A stretch of DNA of 64,000 nucleotides from Dastarcus helophoroides (Eukaryota; Arthropoda; Insecta; Coleoptera; Bothrideridae). Position numbers and translations under genes: made by a program. The notes beneath the pieces are model-generated. The model saw only the letters and a list, made by a program, of their open reading frames with translations. It made no database searches and was not told the DNA's origin. Location: contig CM053336.1 of NCBI GenBank assembly GCA_028583605.1, forward strand, positions 29,992,496-30,056,495, written 5' to 3'. Every line of letters begins with the position of its first letter. Positions within the stretch are counted from its first letter, which is position 1. Positions 52,245 through 63,438 of this stretch are shown piece after piece.

Positions 52245-53640
52245 TTCTAATCAATCATGCTCAGATTTTGTTCTTTTATATTTTTGCAAAGCCAAATTTC
52301 TTTGCCTCATAAATAGTTTTAAATTAGATGTGAGCCAAGAAGCTTTAGATTTCGACACCTAAATTTCTCTAATAGGAGCATGTTTATCAAATGTATCTAA
52401 AACAAATTCATTAAACAAACTAATTTCATTATCAATATTATTTTGGTATAAGATATAATGCCACGAGTAATTATTTAGATCGTGTAAGAACAAATTATGA
52501 TTAAAATTATCAAAGCAACGATACTTTATAACTTCAGACTCAGTTTTCGGTTCTTTTAGGTTAAGATCACAAAATACTAACTTATGATCAGAAATATTAT
52601 CTACAGAAATAGTATTAGCTTAAGTAGCAAACCTGTTATTAGCAACAAGAATTGGATCGAGTAGTTAGTGGAATTACGAGAACTTCTTGTAGGTTGCTTT
52701 AAAACCTGAACAAAATTATAGGACTCAAAGCAATGATTAAAATGGTTATCTCGATTTAAAAAGTTAACATTGAAATCCCCAAGACAAATAATTTTATCCA
52801 CTGTAGGGTATATGTATGAAAACATATTATCAAAATCATTAATAAAAAAATTTATGTTAGTATGAGGTGGACGATAAAAAACTCCAAAAGCAATAGGCTA
52901 TATTTGTATTTTAATTTTAAAAAGTAAATATTCAAGTGATTCCCTTACCTTAAATTCTAAATCCGAATATATGGGCACATAACAAGATTTGTTTCCAATA
53001 AGTTCAAGCACTTTGGTAAATAATTTATATTTTGAGTTTGTTACCAAATCTGTAATAAATGCACCACTGCCTTTTGGAGAATTTTTTAGTTAGAAATATC
53101 TCATCACAAATTCACCGTTGCACGAAGCTAACGAGCACCGCTCTCGGTCTGTTTACACGTTTGTTTCCAATGCGATAACAGTAGTTGATATTATCAGCGG
53201 TAACCTTTTTTTCTAGTTGGACATTAAAAACGAAACGTTTAGATCTTTTTCACACAAATTTTCTTCCCGTTCTTTCAGTATTCCTTGGATTAAGATAGTT
53301 TGATAATTCCTTCTGATTCAAACTTTCAATTTGACGCACTAACGAACTAATATCTAGTTGTATCACTTGCATAGAATTTAAGATTTTTACATGGAACTCA
53401 AAAAGCTTAGTTAGGAAAGAGGCAACTTCGTCGGAAGTTGATTTCCCATCGCGAATATTTACTTGCTCTTTCAGATCTTGGAAGCCCTTGGTTAAGGTGT
53501 CCTCTAGCTTATTTACACGTGTTGCGATAGTTTTAGCGGTAAGGGAAGATGTTTCACTAGCCCTTTTGCCTTTCGTCGAAGAGGCCGTAAAGAAATTGAT
53601 AAAGATGTTTAATTTTAAAAGTTCTCACACTGGACACTGA
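52245..53640 (-). pseudogene. LINE remnant (ORF1 tail, APE-type endonuclease), minus strand
   Basis: On the minus strand from 53600: a coiled-coil ORF1 (KLEDTLTKGFQDLKEQ ... SSLVRQIESLN), an RRM-like end (YCYRIG...RPRAVLVSFV; KGSGAFITDLVT near 53060), then AFGVFYRPPHTNINFF and IICLGDFNVNFLN (endonuclease GDFN motif), SDHKLVFCDL-type text (near 52570) and FDKHAPIREI (near 52360). The order is ORF1 then endonuclease, but the two are joined closer than usual, with ORF2's start missing. RT is not present before the hAT junction at 52244. Clade cannot be fixed (Jockey, CR1 or L2-like). Confidence 0.65.
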
Positions 53641-53869
53641 ATAATTAAACCGTATATTGAAAAACGCCACGAACACGTTACTCGCGGATAGCCATTTTAA
53701 CACTCTTTCGTGTTTAAAAAAGTAAATAGTCCACATTTTTTGGAATAGTGAAATTTTGAGAAACGAAAAACCAAAAAACGAAATTTTAACAACATAATTG
53801 AAATTTGTGGAAAAATTGTAGTTTTAAAAAAATGTCGTTCTTTTCAAAAGAACAATTTCTCCAGAAAGT

Positions 53870-55483
53870 CGATTTCAAGATTCAGTTCATAAAACAATTA
53901 ATCAAATTAATGACGTTTGCAGAAGCGTACGTAAACTGTCAGAGGAAGTAGAATGTGACTCACTATTAGGGCACCTGAGAGAGGAGGAAGAAAAAATGGG
54001 ATAGCTAAAAAATGGAATCGAAAAACACATTCAAAAAAGGCAGAAAAGAGAAATCTTGGGAAAAATGTTAACCGCTATATTTGGAGTAAACGACGAGGTA
54101 TACACTGAGATCGATGAATTAGACAAGAATCAAAGAGAACTGATACAAGCATCGAATCACCAAACAAAATTTATGTTAAAAGCTTTGACTAGATTTAACC
54201 AAACTGAAAACAGAATCGCTAACAAATTAAACCAGTTTAAAACAAAAATGAACAATGCAATGAAAATGATTGAAGGAATGCAGAAGTGGTACAGCAGAAC
54301 AGATAGCAACAAACTAGAAATTCATGTCTTAAGTGTTTAATCTGTGGCAAAAAATTACATCGATGAACTGTTACAATTTTATGAAAACTTGCTGCACATG
54401 CAAATGGGCAAAGGAAAAATATACGCAATAATTTCTCCTAAACATATAGAAGAAATAATAGCGAAGATATCGAAGAAACTATCCCACAACATTGAAATCA
54501 TCTCTCATCCCCTAATAAAAACGGAAGTAACTCAAACAAGCAAGAATACATTTATCTATGTATATTTCTGCATGGCAGAAATAACAGAGTTCAATCTTAT
54601 AAAGGTAAATGCGGTACCAATAAAAGTAGAAAACAATAAATATTGGATTATGGATAGTGGAACAGATATTATAGCGGTGGATTACAATATGCAGCGATAT
54701 TTCCAAATATCTGACACAGAACTAAAGACAAGTATAAGTTTACAAAATAACTTATACATTTGCTCTCCATCTATAATCAGGAGCATTGAGAATTATCCAA
54801 ACTGTATAATTGATGAATTGTATAGCAGAGGAGGAAACAACTCATGTCCAGTTAGTAAAAACGAAATCAATTCCATCATTTGGAAAAAGCTATATACCAA
54901 AAACTCTTGGATGTTTATTTCACAAAAACAAACAAAAATAGCAATCATATGCAATGGAGTAAGAGAAGAAACAGTAATAAACGTGACGGGAATAATTTCG
55001 ATATCTCAAAACTGTATAATTTCAACCAAGAAGACGACATTGACTCCAAAACGACTACAAAGATTACCAGTGGTGGCCGGATTCATCAAGCCTGTGGCGG
55101 TAAATTTGACTATGTCAAAAAAATATATCGCGAGGCCGCCACTGAAGGATAAGGAATCGGAAATGGAACCATTTGATGACCTAACCGATTTGACTGCTCA
55201 AGAGCAGTCATTCCAAGACGAACTACAGGAAAAACGATGGAAAACGGTGATCCATCACTCAACTATTACTAGTTTGGTCACCACCGTAACCATAATAGCA
55301 AGAATAACATTTATTGCATATGCAATAAGAAAGGTGGTCACAAACTACAAGAAAAAGAAGAAGAATTCACAACAGCTAGCAGCTCCAGAGGAAAGAAAAT
55401 TTCAAGATCTAGAGATGAGGCCCCTCAACCAAGTCAATCGAGATCCGCTGGCAGACATCAGCTACCATGAGATAATGGGATAG
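53870..55483 (+). pseudogene. env-like gene (insect errantivirus / F-type), broken
   Basis: Two frames make up an envelope-type protein. The first piece (about 53890-54340) has a stop after 54001, a furin-like basic site KRQKR at about 54037-54051, and a following helical, Asn/Gln-rich segment resembling the start of an F-type fusion subunit. After a stop at about 54338 the second piece (54344-55483, 379 codons) contains IMDSGTDIIAVD, Cys-rich ectodomain stretches, a membrane segment (TSLVTTVTIIARITFIAYAI near residues 312-333) and a KKKKK-rich cytoplasmic tail. The class is known from insect gypsy-type retroviruses. No gag-pol of the same element lies next to it. Long intact stretches show it is not ancient. 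It is described as found and has no complete frame. Confidence 0.65.
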
Positions 55484-56140
55484 AAAAAAATAAAGTTAAG
55501 TTCATTTAAATATATAATTAAAAGGGTTTTTGTTTTTTTTGTAATTGGGTTTTATAATTAAGGGATTAAACAATTAAATCTACTAACCTACAATATGTAA
55601 AATAGGTCAGTTATGTTTACTAACATTATAAATAAGTAAATGAGCACAATACTGTTGTCAGCATTTGTTATAGTGACAATGCCCCAGGAAACCAGAAGCT
55701 CAACAATCCACGGCTTAGGATGAGAAATTTCTGCTGAGCTGAGCATTTGAATAGATCTTTAAACTTGTCGAGGCGGCAATATGTTTAATCTTCTATTAAA
55801 GAGATTTTAAATCATTTGTATCTTTATTTATAAGGTGTCATTCAACCTGACACACTTAATTGTTTTCCAAATTCCTCAATTGTTTTGATTTCTTCATGTA
55901 ATTGTTTAAAATTTAACAAATTCTCATTAATCAGGTTTATGAAAATTATTGCAAGGCTCAACAGAACGGTTAAACCAGCGACCGCCAACCGATGCATTTG
56001 TATGCATATGCATGTTACATGATTATAACATTAATTACTTAAAATTTGTTTAACATCACATTTTAAATTGTCATAGTTCTTAGGTTTTTACTTTTAATAA
56101 ATTTAGTATTGATCGAATCGTCGTATCAATTACTCGAATC
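55484..56140. other. 3' flank of env, possible LTR
   Basis: AT-rich. A stretch starting AGTTATGTTTACTAAC (about 55607) and ending near CAATTACT (about 56137) could be the 3' LTR of the env-bearing element, because gypsy-type insect retroviral LTRs start with AGTTA. No second copy exists in the window, so it cannot be confirmed. An RNA hairpin-like CATTCAACCTGACAC sequence lies in it. Nothing else is recognised. Confidence 0.3.
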
Positions 56141-56770
56141 CTAAACAAAAAAAGAAAAAAAGACGACATTTTTAGAAAAAGAGACATTTTGAGAAAAGAA
56201 AAAGCTTCGAAAAAAAAAATATTTACAAAATAATTGCAATTTCGAGAAAAATTGTCGTTTTAAAAAAAAATTCGTAATTTTGAGAAAAAAAGTCGAATTA
56301 TGAAATGTAATCCGAAATTTAAAAAAATTTCTGAAATCGAAATTTGAAAAGATGAATACTGACCATTGAATTTTATGCTAGAAGTCAAAATTTGTTTGGA
56401 AGGAAATCGTAGTTTAAAAAAAATGTCATAATTTTCAAGGGAACGATATATTTAGAAAATCGTGTTTAAAAAAGTAAATAGTCTATATTTCTAAAAAAAG
56501 TGAAATTTTGGAAAACGGAAAAGTTTTGAAAAAACGAAATTTAAACAAAACAATCAGAATTTCAAGATAAATCGCAGTTTTAAATATAAATCTGGTAATT
56601 TTCGAGAGAACGTCATATTTGAGAAAAACAAGAAATCTGAAATCTTAAAACAGAAGATTTCTTAAATTCAAATTTTGAAAGAAGAGAAATTTAAAATTTT
56701 AAATTTATGAATCTTAAAGCATTCTTTGGAATCAAACAATTTAAATGATAATAAATTTGCCCATTTTTTG
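56141..56770. other. A-rich degenerate short-motif DNA
   Basis: The same loose AAAATTTCGAAAAAA-type units as at 44-45.5 kb, in A-rich orientation. No gene. Confidence 0.55.
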
Positions 56771-57235
56771 CGAATTTTTGAAATTTTATGGAAGAACAAT
56801 TACCAGATGTACTACCAAACATTAAAGTTCTTAACATCGTATTATTTTGCCTATGACTCTTTAAAAAAAGAGAATGTTTTGTGGCAAAACAACCGAAATG
56901 GTGATGAACTACGAAATGTCCAAAGTTTTAGTCTAGAATTATTTTCCTTTGAATTCTCCATGAGACCATTTTCGAATTTTGGAGAAGATTTCATGGAAAA
57001 GCAATTGCAATACTCATGAATTACCAAATACTAAACTTTTCCACATAATATTATTTTACCTGTTGACCTCCAAGAGCACACTTGCGAATTTCAAACAATT
57101 AAAATAACGATAAACTACTAAATCCCCAAAGTGTAGCTTAAAATTATTTTGATCTAGATCCTCTACGAGAACATTTGAAAGTTTTAGAGATTTTATGAAA
57201 AAACAATTACCAGATGTACCACCAAACATGATTCT
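56771..57235 (+). repeat. tandem repeat, ~204-bp unit, cut by the assembly gap
   Basis: Three successive units start CGAATTTTTGAAATTTTATGGAAGAAC, CGAATTTTGGAGAAGATTTCATGG and GAAAGTTTTAGAGATTTTATG, each followed by CAATTACCAGATGTACYACCAAAC or a variant (CAATTGCAATACTCATGAATTACC in unit 2). Spacing is about 202-204 bp. The third unit runs into the N block. The frame at 56726-57019 spans units and is not a gene. Confidence 0.7.
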
Positions 57236-57335
57236 NNNNNNNNNNNNNNNNNNNNNNNNNNNNNNNNNNNNNNNNNNNNNNNNNNNNNNNNNNNNNNNNN
57301 NNNNNNNNNNNNNNNNNNNNNNNNNNNNNNNNNNN
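57236..57335. other. 100-base assembly gap (N)
   Basis: Exactly 100 N, a conventional gap of unknown real length. The left side is the tandem repeat, the right side begins inside the P-element-like transposase. Confidence 0.99.
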
Positions 57336-57339
57336 TCCT

Positions 57340-59214
57340 AAAGCATATAACTACGTAAAGAGAATTTTTTTAGTAAAAGTTTACCAGATCCACGATCTAT
57401 TAGTCGTTGGTACCAGAAAATTCATTGTGAACCAGGCTTTAATAGACAAGCACACCATGCTATTTTAAAAAGAGTTGAAAAAGCAAAAAATAAAAATTCA
57501 TCTTTAGTTGCTGGAGTAATTTTTGATGAAATTTCGATACGGAAGCTAATTGAATGGACGGGTAAAAAAGTTGTAGGCTATGCAGACTGGAAAGGTTTTG
57601 TTGGAAAAGAAGAAGAAAATTTACAAGAAGCAAAAGAAATCCTTGTATTTATGGTGGTATTTTACAATCTCCATCTAAAAATTCCAGAAGCTTATTTTTT
57701 TTCTAATCGAATCAATGCTCAGGATAAAGCTACATTGCTTCTCAAATTGTTAAAATTTCTGGAAAATACTGGTTTAGAAATTAAATCAGTAACTTTTGAT
57801 GGATTAGCATCCCATTTAAAGATGGCGGAGTGTTTAGGAGCAGATTTCTCTGATACACGAAATATAAAATCATATTTTACTTATAAACAAAACATTTGGT
57901 TCTGAATCCGTCTCATATGTTGACATTAATTCGAAATACACTGGGGTCAAAAAAAATTTTGAAACATAAAGAAGATTATATTAGGTGGAATTTTTTCACA
58001 AAATTAGTTCAATTCCAAGATAATGAGGGATTACATGCTGCCACAAAGATTAAACCGAGACACATATTTTACTACAAAGAAAAAATGAAAGTTAAGTTGG
58101 CAAGCCAGATCTTCAGCCGAAGTGTTGCAGATGCATTAACTTTCTTGGAGTTTGACATAAAGCAAAAAACAATTATGGATTCTAGGGCAACTGCTGAATT
58201 TTGTTTAATTTTTAATAACTTATTTGACATTTTTAATTGCCGAAATATATTCTCCAAAGCGGAATACCGACTACGATTTAATAAAACAAACGCCCCCAAA
58301 TTAATAGATTATATGAAAAAATGTGTTGAATATATACATTTTTTAAATTTGGTAGATGGAGCGCCCTTACTACAAAGTACAGTTAAAACTGGTTTTTTTG
58401 GATTTTTGTTAAATATACAAAGTTACATAAATTTGTTTCAAGACTTAGTTGCCTGTGAGAATCCACCTTTAGAATATTTACTTAGTTATAAGTTGTCACA
58501 AGACCATTTGGAAATGTTTTTTAGCATAATTCGAAGTAGGGGTGGCTTTAATAACAATCCTTCATGTAGACAGTTTGAGTCAGCTTTCAAACGTTTACTG
58601 CTACATACTGATATAAAATCTTCAGAAAGTGGCAACGTTATTTGTCTTGATGAAACTTCATTTTTGAATGTAGAAGTACCAGAAGAACTACCCCAAATTG
58701 AGTTTGTTACAAGTAAATTTGATTGGCATTTGACTGACTTTTGCAAAGATATTGTATCTTATATAGCTGGATTTGTAGCAAAATTACTAAAACCTAAGAT
58801 TTCATGTAAAAAATGTCTGGAGGTAATTGAAGCGGATGAAACAATTTCCCTATTACAACAGCGTAAAACCTATGGACTCCTGTGCAGTGCTTCAAAATTT
58901 ATGATAAATCTTTGCGAAGCTGCTGAAAAACAATTTAGGTTTTCCATGAAAACGTCAAATTCATTACAAAAACTAATATACTTCAATATTTAATATTATT
59001 GGTAATATTAATCCAGAAATCTTTGATTCATTCGATAATCATTTATATGATGACGATCAAGACAATAATCATGCGTTCAATTTAGCAAAATTAATTTTAG
59101 AAAAATATTTTAATTCAAGAATATTTCACGATGTAAAGCAGATTAATGCAAAAAAAGATGTAAGTAGAATTAGATCTCTGTTAACAAAAACAATAATTTT
59201 TAAAAATCAATAAA
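57340..59214 (+). pseudogene. P-element-like (THAP9-type) transposase, N terminus lost, frameshifted
   Basis: Frames in order: KAYNYVK (right of the gap), LPDPRSISRWYQKIHCEPGFN, then LVAGVIFDEISIRK (first acidic catalytic residue region), VVGYADWKGF, ILVFMVVFYNLHLKIPEAYFF and SVTFDGLASHLKMAECLGADF. A frameshift near 57896 leads into NPSHMLTLIRNTLGS, EGLHAATKIKPRHIFYYKEKMKVKLASQ and SVADALTFLEF. These are followed by EFCLIFNNLFDIFN, YKLSQDHLEMFFSIIRSRGGFNNNP and RLLLHTDI. A second frameshift near 58990 is followed by a C-terminal tail ending TAA at 59212-59214, beside an AATAAA. This is the P-element/THAP9 order, nearly complete from the insertion domain on. The THAP finger would lie in or before the gap. 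Two frameshifts make it inactive as assembled; an assembly error near the gap is possible. Confidence 0.85.
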
Positions 59215-59343
59215 GTTTATAAATATTGTATTGTCTTTTTGTTTTACTAATATGAACAGGGTTAGTGATCATATATTAACCCACAGCTGTCTAAATAAAT
59301 GCTTCAAATTTTGACACGGTCGGTAAAGCGGTTATGGAGATAT

Positions 59344-59710
59344 TGTAACGCAATGTAAATAGATGAAATAGGATTTAGGATAGAATTGTAGAATTTAGTA
59401 AATAAAAAAAGTTTCTAGAAGGTTCTGATAAGGGGAAAGCGGCCGCGATAACGAAACAAACGCCAGATAAGCGTTCCAGAAATTTCGGCATTCGATAAGC
59501 CTTATCTGCCGAAAATTCTGGAAGACGCGGGCCGAAACTATAAAAAGGCGGTCAGTTTTCCCTCGAGTCAGTCAGTCAGTTAGAATCAGTGCAATTAGTA
59601 AGTTAGTAGAAGTGAGTTAATTGTAAATTGTGGTGATTCAAGTTGAGTTCAGTAATAAAGTGGGAATAAATCCATCACGTGTATCAATTCGAACCGATAA
59701 GCCCGTAACA
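59344..59710 (+). repeat. Gypsy copy 3, 5' LTR
   Basis: 367 bp, TGTAACGC to CCGTAACA, with TATAAAAA, the repeated TCAGTCAGTCAGT and AATAAA. It shares with copy 1 the TCACGTGTATCAATTCGAACCG tail, which copy 2 has altered, so copies 1 and 3 keep the ancestral U5. Confidence 0.95.
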
Positions 59711-59712
59711 TC

Positions 59713-59727
59713 TGGTGTCAGAAGCGG
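59713..59727 (+). promoter_or_regulatory. Gypsy copy 3 primer-binding site
   Basis: TGGTGTCAGAAGCGG, tRNA-Leu-like, as in copies 1 and 2. Confidence 0.7.
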
Positions 59728-59868
59728 AATTATTCGTGGATTGTGCTTTATTACTCGAAAAAAAAATTCGTGCCAGGTGCCGTAGTTGACTTTATCTCGG
59801 ACGTTTTAAACTGTTAAAGAGTTATACGAGGCGCGTCAAGTAAAATCTTGAACATTCAGATACGCTTT

Positions 59869-62800
59869 ATGGATACGAGATTAAAATCGGCCAAAATGGA
59901 ACAACAATTACAAGCGTTATTAGCACTATATAAAGACGCACAAAAAAGAGAAGAAGAACGAAGTCGACGAAGAAAAGAACAAGAAGAGGAACGAAAACGA
60001 CAAGATGAAGAACGAAGACGACAAGAAAAACAACGAGATGAAGAACGAAAACGACAAGAAAAAGAACGAAGACAGCAAGAAAAAGAACAGGGGGAAGAAC
60101 GAAGACGACAAGAAAAAGAGCAGGAGGAAGAACGAAGACGACAAGAAAAAGAACAGGAGGAAGAACGAAGACACCAAGATGAAGAACGAAGACGACAAGA
60201 ATTACATAGTTCATTAGCAAATATAATAGAAGAAATGGGAGCCGACGTTGCTAAAATGAAAGTAGAAATTACAAGAATGAAAAGAGAGATGAGAAAAGTC
60301 AGGGAAGAAATTGGAGAAGTAAAAGAAAAATTCAACAGCAAGCTTCTTGATTTGGAAAATGCAACACAGAAGAAGATCAGCAACATCGAAAATGATGTGA
60401 AGAAGTTGCTAAGTGGACAAGTCACACAAAATGAATCCGAAAGTGTTTCTGCCATTTCTTCCCAAAAGGTGAAACCTCCGACCTATGATGGAAAAACATC
60501 GTTCCAGGGCTACAGAATACAGTTGGAAGCTGCTGCTAGAGCCAATCAATGGACGGAAAACGAAAAGGCGACCTCATTGGTGGTTTCCCTGCGCGGAGAA
60601 GCTCTGGAACTACTCCGAGCTCTATCTGACCACGAACTAGCTAACTATGAAGATTTAGTTAGGGCTTTCGAGCTGAGATTTGGAGACCATCATTTGCCGC
60701 AAGTGGCCCAGTCGCAACTACTAGTAAGGAAGCAGAAAAGTGATGAAACGCTGCAAGAATTCGAGGCCGACGTAAAAAGACTGGCTCATGCCGCTTATCC
60801 AACAGCACCAACTGAATTTTTGGAACTTTACTCAGCTAGAATTTTCATAGAAGGAATAAGAGACTCAGAAGTCCAGGGAGTGATGCGCTTGACAAACTTC
60901 CGAACATCGCGAGAGGCACTGATTAGAGCTTTGGAGATAGAAGCTGCTTACAGGGTTTCGGAGTCAGAGGCGTCACGGAGGGTAAGGAAGGCCGACATCG
61001 AAGAGGTCGCGAATGACCCTAATTTTGGAAACATTAACGCTAACATGAAGGAAATGAACGCGAACCTGAGTGCTAACATCCACAGAATTGACGCGAGTAT
61101 CCAAGAATTGGTAGGAACTCTTAAAGGCAGTTTCAGCAGAAGCATAACATGTTACGGCTGTGGCAAACCGGGACACATCAAAAAGAACTGCAGGTCAACC
61201 CCCAAGAAGTCGACAAGCATCACAGTAAGAAAACAACACGTCGAGAAGAGGAACTCACTAGCTAATGTCAAGAAACCAGTCGTCAAAACTCTTCCAATCA
61301 AACAGATAAAAAGGACCAAGGAGAGTTTGATGGTGGAAGCCAGCGTGGATGGAAGAAATGTACAGGCAACAGTGGACACAGGAGTCAAGGTTACTGTGGC
61401 ACACGATACTCAAGCAATCTGTGACTGGCCAAAACCCAAAGATAAACATGAACTAAGGAAGTTTCTTGGGTTATGCACCTATTACAGAAGATTTGTGAAA
61501 GGCTTCGCCATCATCGCTGCGCCGTTGCACCGACTAACTAAAGGAAGAATGCCTTATGTCTGGACTCCCGATTGTGATACCGCTTTCCGAAAACTGAAGT
61601 CCGCCTTGTGCACAAGTCCTATCTTGGCTTATCCTCAGCAGATTGGGAAATTTGTGTTAGACACAGATGCCAGCAACGTCGGCATTGGAGCTGTGCTGTC
61701 CCAAGTTCAAGGCGGTGAAGAAAGAGTAATCGAGTATTACAGCAAGATCCTGACGAAGCCGGAGAGGAACTATTGCACCACCAGGAAGGAACTACTTGCG
61801 ATAGTGAAGGCCGTGGAACACTTCCACAAGTATTTATATGGGCAAGAATTCCTTATCAGGACAGATCATTCGGCACTTTCTTGGTTACTCCGAATGAAGA
61901 ACGCGGAGGGACAGACGGCTAGATGGTTAGAAAGGCTTCAGCAGTATCACTTCAAGGTGCATCATCGACCGGGACGACAGCATAACAACGCTGACGCTTT
62001 GTCCAGAAGACCTTGTGGTGATTGCAAACACTGCAAACGAGTTGAGGACCATGAGGACATGGTGGATATAAGGGTCACTTCTGTCCAGCCAGAAGACGAA
62101 TGGACTGTTGAAGGTCTTCGGAAGCTACAGAGGAGCGACGCTGATATCGGACCCATATTGGAATGGAAAGAAGCTGGAGACAGACCGGAATGGCAAGAAG
62201 TTTCCGACAGAAGTCCAGCTCTTAAGAATTTGTGGGCTCAATGGGAATCCCTCCAGGTCGAGGACGGGGTACTGAAGAGAGCATGGGAAAGCGCGGATGG
62301 AAAGCGTGTCAACTTGCAGTTGGTAGTGCCTCAGGAGAAGATTCCACAGGTCTTGTGGGAGGTGCACAATGGGACCTCAGGTGGACACCTAGGGATGAAC
62401 AAGACCCTGGAGAAGGTTCGAAAACGGTTCTATTGGGTCAACTGCAGGGAGAACGTCGAGCGGTGGTGTCGGAAATGTGTCACCTGTGCTGCATCCAAGG
62501 GTCCCCGTACGAGAACAAAAGGGGCCCTGAAGCAATATAATGTGGGAGCTCCATTTGAAAGAATTGCAGTCGATGTGGCAGGACCATTCCCAGTTTCAGA
62601 CGATGGAAACAAGTACATCCTGCTGGCCATGGATTATTTCAGTAAGTGGCCTGAAGCTTATGCCATCCCGAACCAGGAAGCCACCACAGTCGCAAGGGTT
62701 CTTGTGGACAACTTCATCTGTCGATTTGGTGTTCCCTTTGAACTACACTCGAACCAGGGAAGGAACTTTGAATCGGGGGTTTTCCAAGAGGTGTGTCGTC

Positions 62801-63408
62801 TTGGAATAAGGAAAACTCGAACAACACCTCTTCATCCACAGTCTGACGGAATGGTGGAGAGATTTAACAGGACCTTAGAGGAACATCTTTCGAAGGTCGT
62901 TTCCAAACATCAGACCGACTGGGACCGACATCTACCACTGTTCCTGATGGCCTATCGCGCGGCAACTCATGAAACTACAAGTCAGACTCCGGCAAAAGTG
63001 ATCTTCGGGAGGGAACTGCGGCTTCCGTGTGACTTGGTGTTTGGATCACCAAGGGAGGTCCCCAGGGAAACGATGGGTTTCGTAGATGACTTGAGGGAAG
63101 CGATACTGGAGACGCATGCTCTGGTGCGGACGAAGATCAACTTGGCGACGGACCGGATGAAGGCCAGGTATGACGTGAGTGCCAATCATGGTGGTTTCAG
63201 TGAGGGCGAGTTGGTATGGCTATACAACCCTCAGCGAAAGAAAGGAGTTTCGCCAAAGTTTACGCCATCTTGGGAAGGGCCGTACAAAGTGCTGAAGAGG
63301 ATCAACGACTTGGTATACAGGATCCAGCGTAGCTCCAGGAGTAAAATGAAAGTGGTGCACCTGAACAGACTATGCAAATTTAGTGGCGAAGTGACTGATT
63401 GGAACTGA
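59869..63408 (+). CDS. Gypsy copy 3 gag-(partial protease)-RNase H-integrase fusion
   Basis: ATG 59869 (DTRLKSAKMEQQLQALLALY) opens 1179 codons with no stop. Residues about 25-110 are charged EERRRQEKEQ repeats (coiled coil), then the Gag core (PPTYDGKTSFQGY, FELRFGDHHLPQVAQ, EFEADVKRLAHAAYP), and the CCHC knuckle CYGCGKPGHIKKNC (about 428-441). Protease begins VDTGVKVTVAH (Asp about 502) but is cut after about 10 residues, and the next residues are TQAICDWPKPKDKHELRKF, from the RT connection. RNase H (LDTDASNVGIG) and integrase follow. In integrase the second Asp is Asn (AAC at 62752-62754, HSNQG), and one Leu is missing (RLGIRKT against RLLGIRKT). Relative to copy 2 a net 463 codons are absent. 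The open frame could be translated; it lacks RT and strand-transfer activity. Confidence 0.92.
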   Translation: MDTRLKSAKMEQQLQALLALYKDAQKREEERSRRRKEQEEERKRQDEERRRQEKQRDEERKRQEKERRQQEKEQGEERRRQEKEQEEERRRQEKEQEEERRHQDEERRRQELHSSLANIIEEMGADVAKMKVEITRMKREMRKVREEIGEVKEKFNSKLLDLENATQKKISNIENDVKKLLSGQVTQNESESVSAISSQKVKPPTYDGKTSFQGYRIQLEAAARANQWTENEKATSLVVSLRGEALELLRALSDHELANYEDLVRAFELRFGDHHLPQVAQSQLLVRKQKSDETLQEFEADVKRLAHAAYPTAPTEFLELYSARIFIEGIRDSEVQGVMRLTNFRTSREALIRALEIEAAYRVSESEASRRVRKADIEEVANDPNFGNINANMKEMNANLSANIHRIDASIQELVGTLKGSFSRSITCYGCGKPGHIKKNCRSTPKKSTSITVRKQHVEKRNSLANVKKPVVKTLPIKQIKRTKESLMVEASVDGRNVQATVDTGVKVTVAHDTQAICDWPKPKDKHELRKFLGLCTYYRRFVKGFAIIAAPLHRLTKGRMPYVWTPDCDTAFRKLKSALCTSPILAYPQQIGKFVLDTDASNVGIGAVLSQVQGGEERVIEYYSKILTKPERNYCTTRKELLAIVKAVEHFHKYLYGQEFLIRTDHSALSWLLRMKNAEGQTARWLERLQQYHFKVHHRPGRQHNNADALSRRPCGDCKHCKRVEDHEDMVDIRVTSVQPEDEWTVEGLRKLQRSDADIGPILEWKEAGDRPEWQEVSDRSPALKNLWAQWESLQVEDGVLKRAWESADGKRVNLQLVVPQEKIPQVLWEVHNGTSGGHLGMNKTLEKVRKRFYWVNCRENVERWCRKCVTCAASKGPRTRTKGALKQYNVGAPFERIAVDVAGPFPVSDDGNKYILLAMDYFSKWPEAYAIPNQEATTVARVLVDNFICRFGVPFELHSNQGRNFESGVFQEVCRLGIRKTRTTPLHPQSDGMVERFNRTLEEHLSKVVSKHQTDWDRHLPLFLMAYRAATHETTSQTPAKVIFGRELRLPCDLVFGSPREVPRETMGFVDDLREAILETHALVRTKINLATDRMKARYDVSANHGGFSEGELVWLYNPQRKKGVSPKFTPSWEGPYKVLKRINDLVYRIQRSSRSKMKVVHLNRLCKFSGEVTDWN

Positions 63409-63425
63409 TCGGGACGATCATTTCT

Positions 63426-63438
63426 AAGGGGGAGGCAG
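63426..63438 (+). promoter_or_regulatory. Gypsy copy 3 polypurine tract
   Basis: AAGGGGGAGGCAG directly before the 3' LTR. Confidence 0.75.

Noticed and set aside
55842..55997. 51-codon minus-strand frame with one hydrophobic helix (AGLTVLLSLAIIF)
   Set aside because: Short, in AT-rich DNA where hydrophobic frames arise by chance; no homology, promoter or conservation evidence.
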